Shown here: piece after piece, positions 5,984-6,036 of the stretch | Position numbering within the stretch: position 1 is the stretch's first letter | Layout of the letters: each line of letters opens with the position of its first letter | Made by a program: the position numbers and the translations under genes | Source of the DNA: an uncultured Clostridia bacterium | GTDB taxonomy: Bacteria; Bacillota; Clostridia; Oscillospirales; Ruminococcaceae | Direction: 5' to 3' | Assembly (NCBI GenBank): GCA_946183095.1 | Contig: CAMHBE010000131.1 | Location: 1-6,036, forward strand | DNA length: 6,036 bases | The notes under the pieces: generated by a model | The model's input: only the letters and a program-made list of their open reading frames with translations | What the model was told of the DNA's origin: nothing | Databases searched by the model: none

Positions 5984-6036
5984 AATATTTTTGTTATTTT
6001 TAGTAAAAAATACGGTTGCAATTTTTGGCAGTTTTC

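Larger units (their letters stand above)
5882..6036. other. AT-rich non-coding tail
   Basis: No coding frame, tRNA or other recognisable RNA gene is seen in these 155 bases. They hold the inverted repeats described separately, two TATAAT hexamers (5922-5927 and 5967-5972) without a convincing -35 partner at 16-18 bases, and the perfect 10-base palindrome CATTATAATG (5964-5973), which overlaps the second hexamer. The stretch may combine the end of the rnf transcript with the promoter region of a gene beyond the window. Confidence 0.5.

Noticed and set aside
1..6036. CRISPR array, insertion sequence, tRNA or rRNA
   Set aside because: No regularly spaced repeats, transposase, or RNA gene signatures were seen on either strand.

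Overview
The window carries most of an Rnf operon (ferredoxin:NAD+ oxidoreductase, an ion-pumping membrane complex) in the order rnfC-D-G-E-A-B, followed by a membrane-anchored GGDEF-domain gene that overlaps the end of rnfB. All genes are on the + strand. The C-D-G-E-A-B order, the long multi-cluster RnfB and the strong AGGAGG-type ribosome binding sites point to an anaerobic Firmicute of class Clostridia. The moderate base composition by eye would suit an Oscillospiraceae/Ruminococcus-like gut or rumen bacterium, but that finer placement is inference.

Layout: positions 2-1108 hold the 3' part of rnfC, whose start lies before the window. Then come rnfD (1108-2043), rnfG (2040-2600), rnfE (2597-3259), rnfA (3259-3861) and rnfB (3865-4716). 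The GGDEF gene runs 4709-5881. The last 155 bases (5882-6036) are non-coding, AT-rich, and contain small inverted repeats and T-runs. The six junctions are stop/start overlaps of 1, 4, 4 and 1 nt, a 3-nt gap, and an 8-nt overlap, so the whole block looks like one transcript with translational coupling.

How the genes work together, from knowledge of the family: RnfB takes electrons from reduced ferredoxin through a chain of [4Fe-4S] clusters. RnfA and RnfE form the membrane core, with a shared Fe-S site. RnfD and RnfG carry covalently bound FMN. RnfC passes electrons to NAD+. The energy drop drives Na+ or H+ export, and the sequence read here does not decide which ion. The expected cofactor residues are present in every subunit: two 4Cys motifs in RnfC, Thr159 in RnfD, Thr162 in RnfG, the Cys pairs 25/108 in RnfE and 29/117 in RnfA, and 27 Cys in RnfB.

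The least expected part is the last gene. It encodes a protein with about six membrane segments and a C-terminal GGDEF domain whose signature reads GGDDF and whose inhibitory site is degenerate. Its overlap with rnfB suggests a link between the Rnf complex and cyclic-di-nucleotide signalling. That link is an inference from position only. Apart from it the region is a well-formed, conventional Rnf operon.
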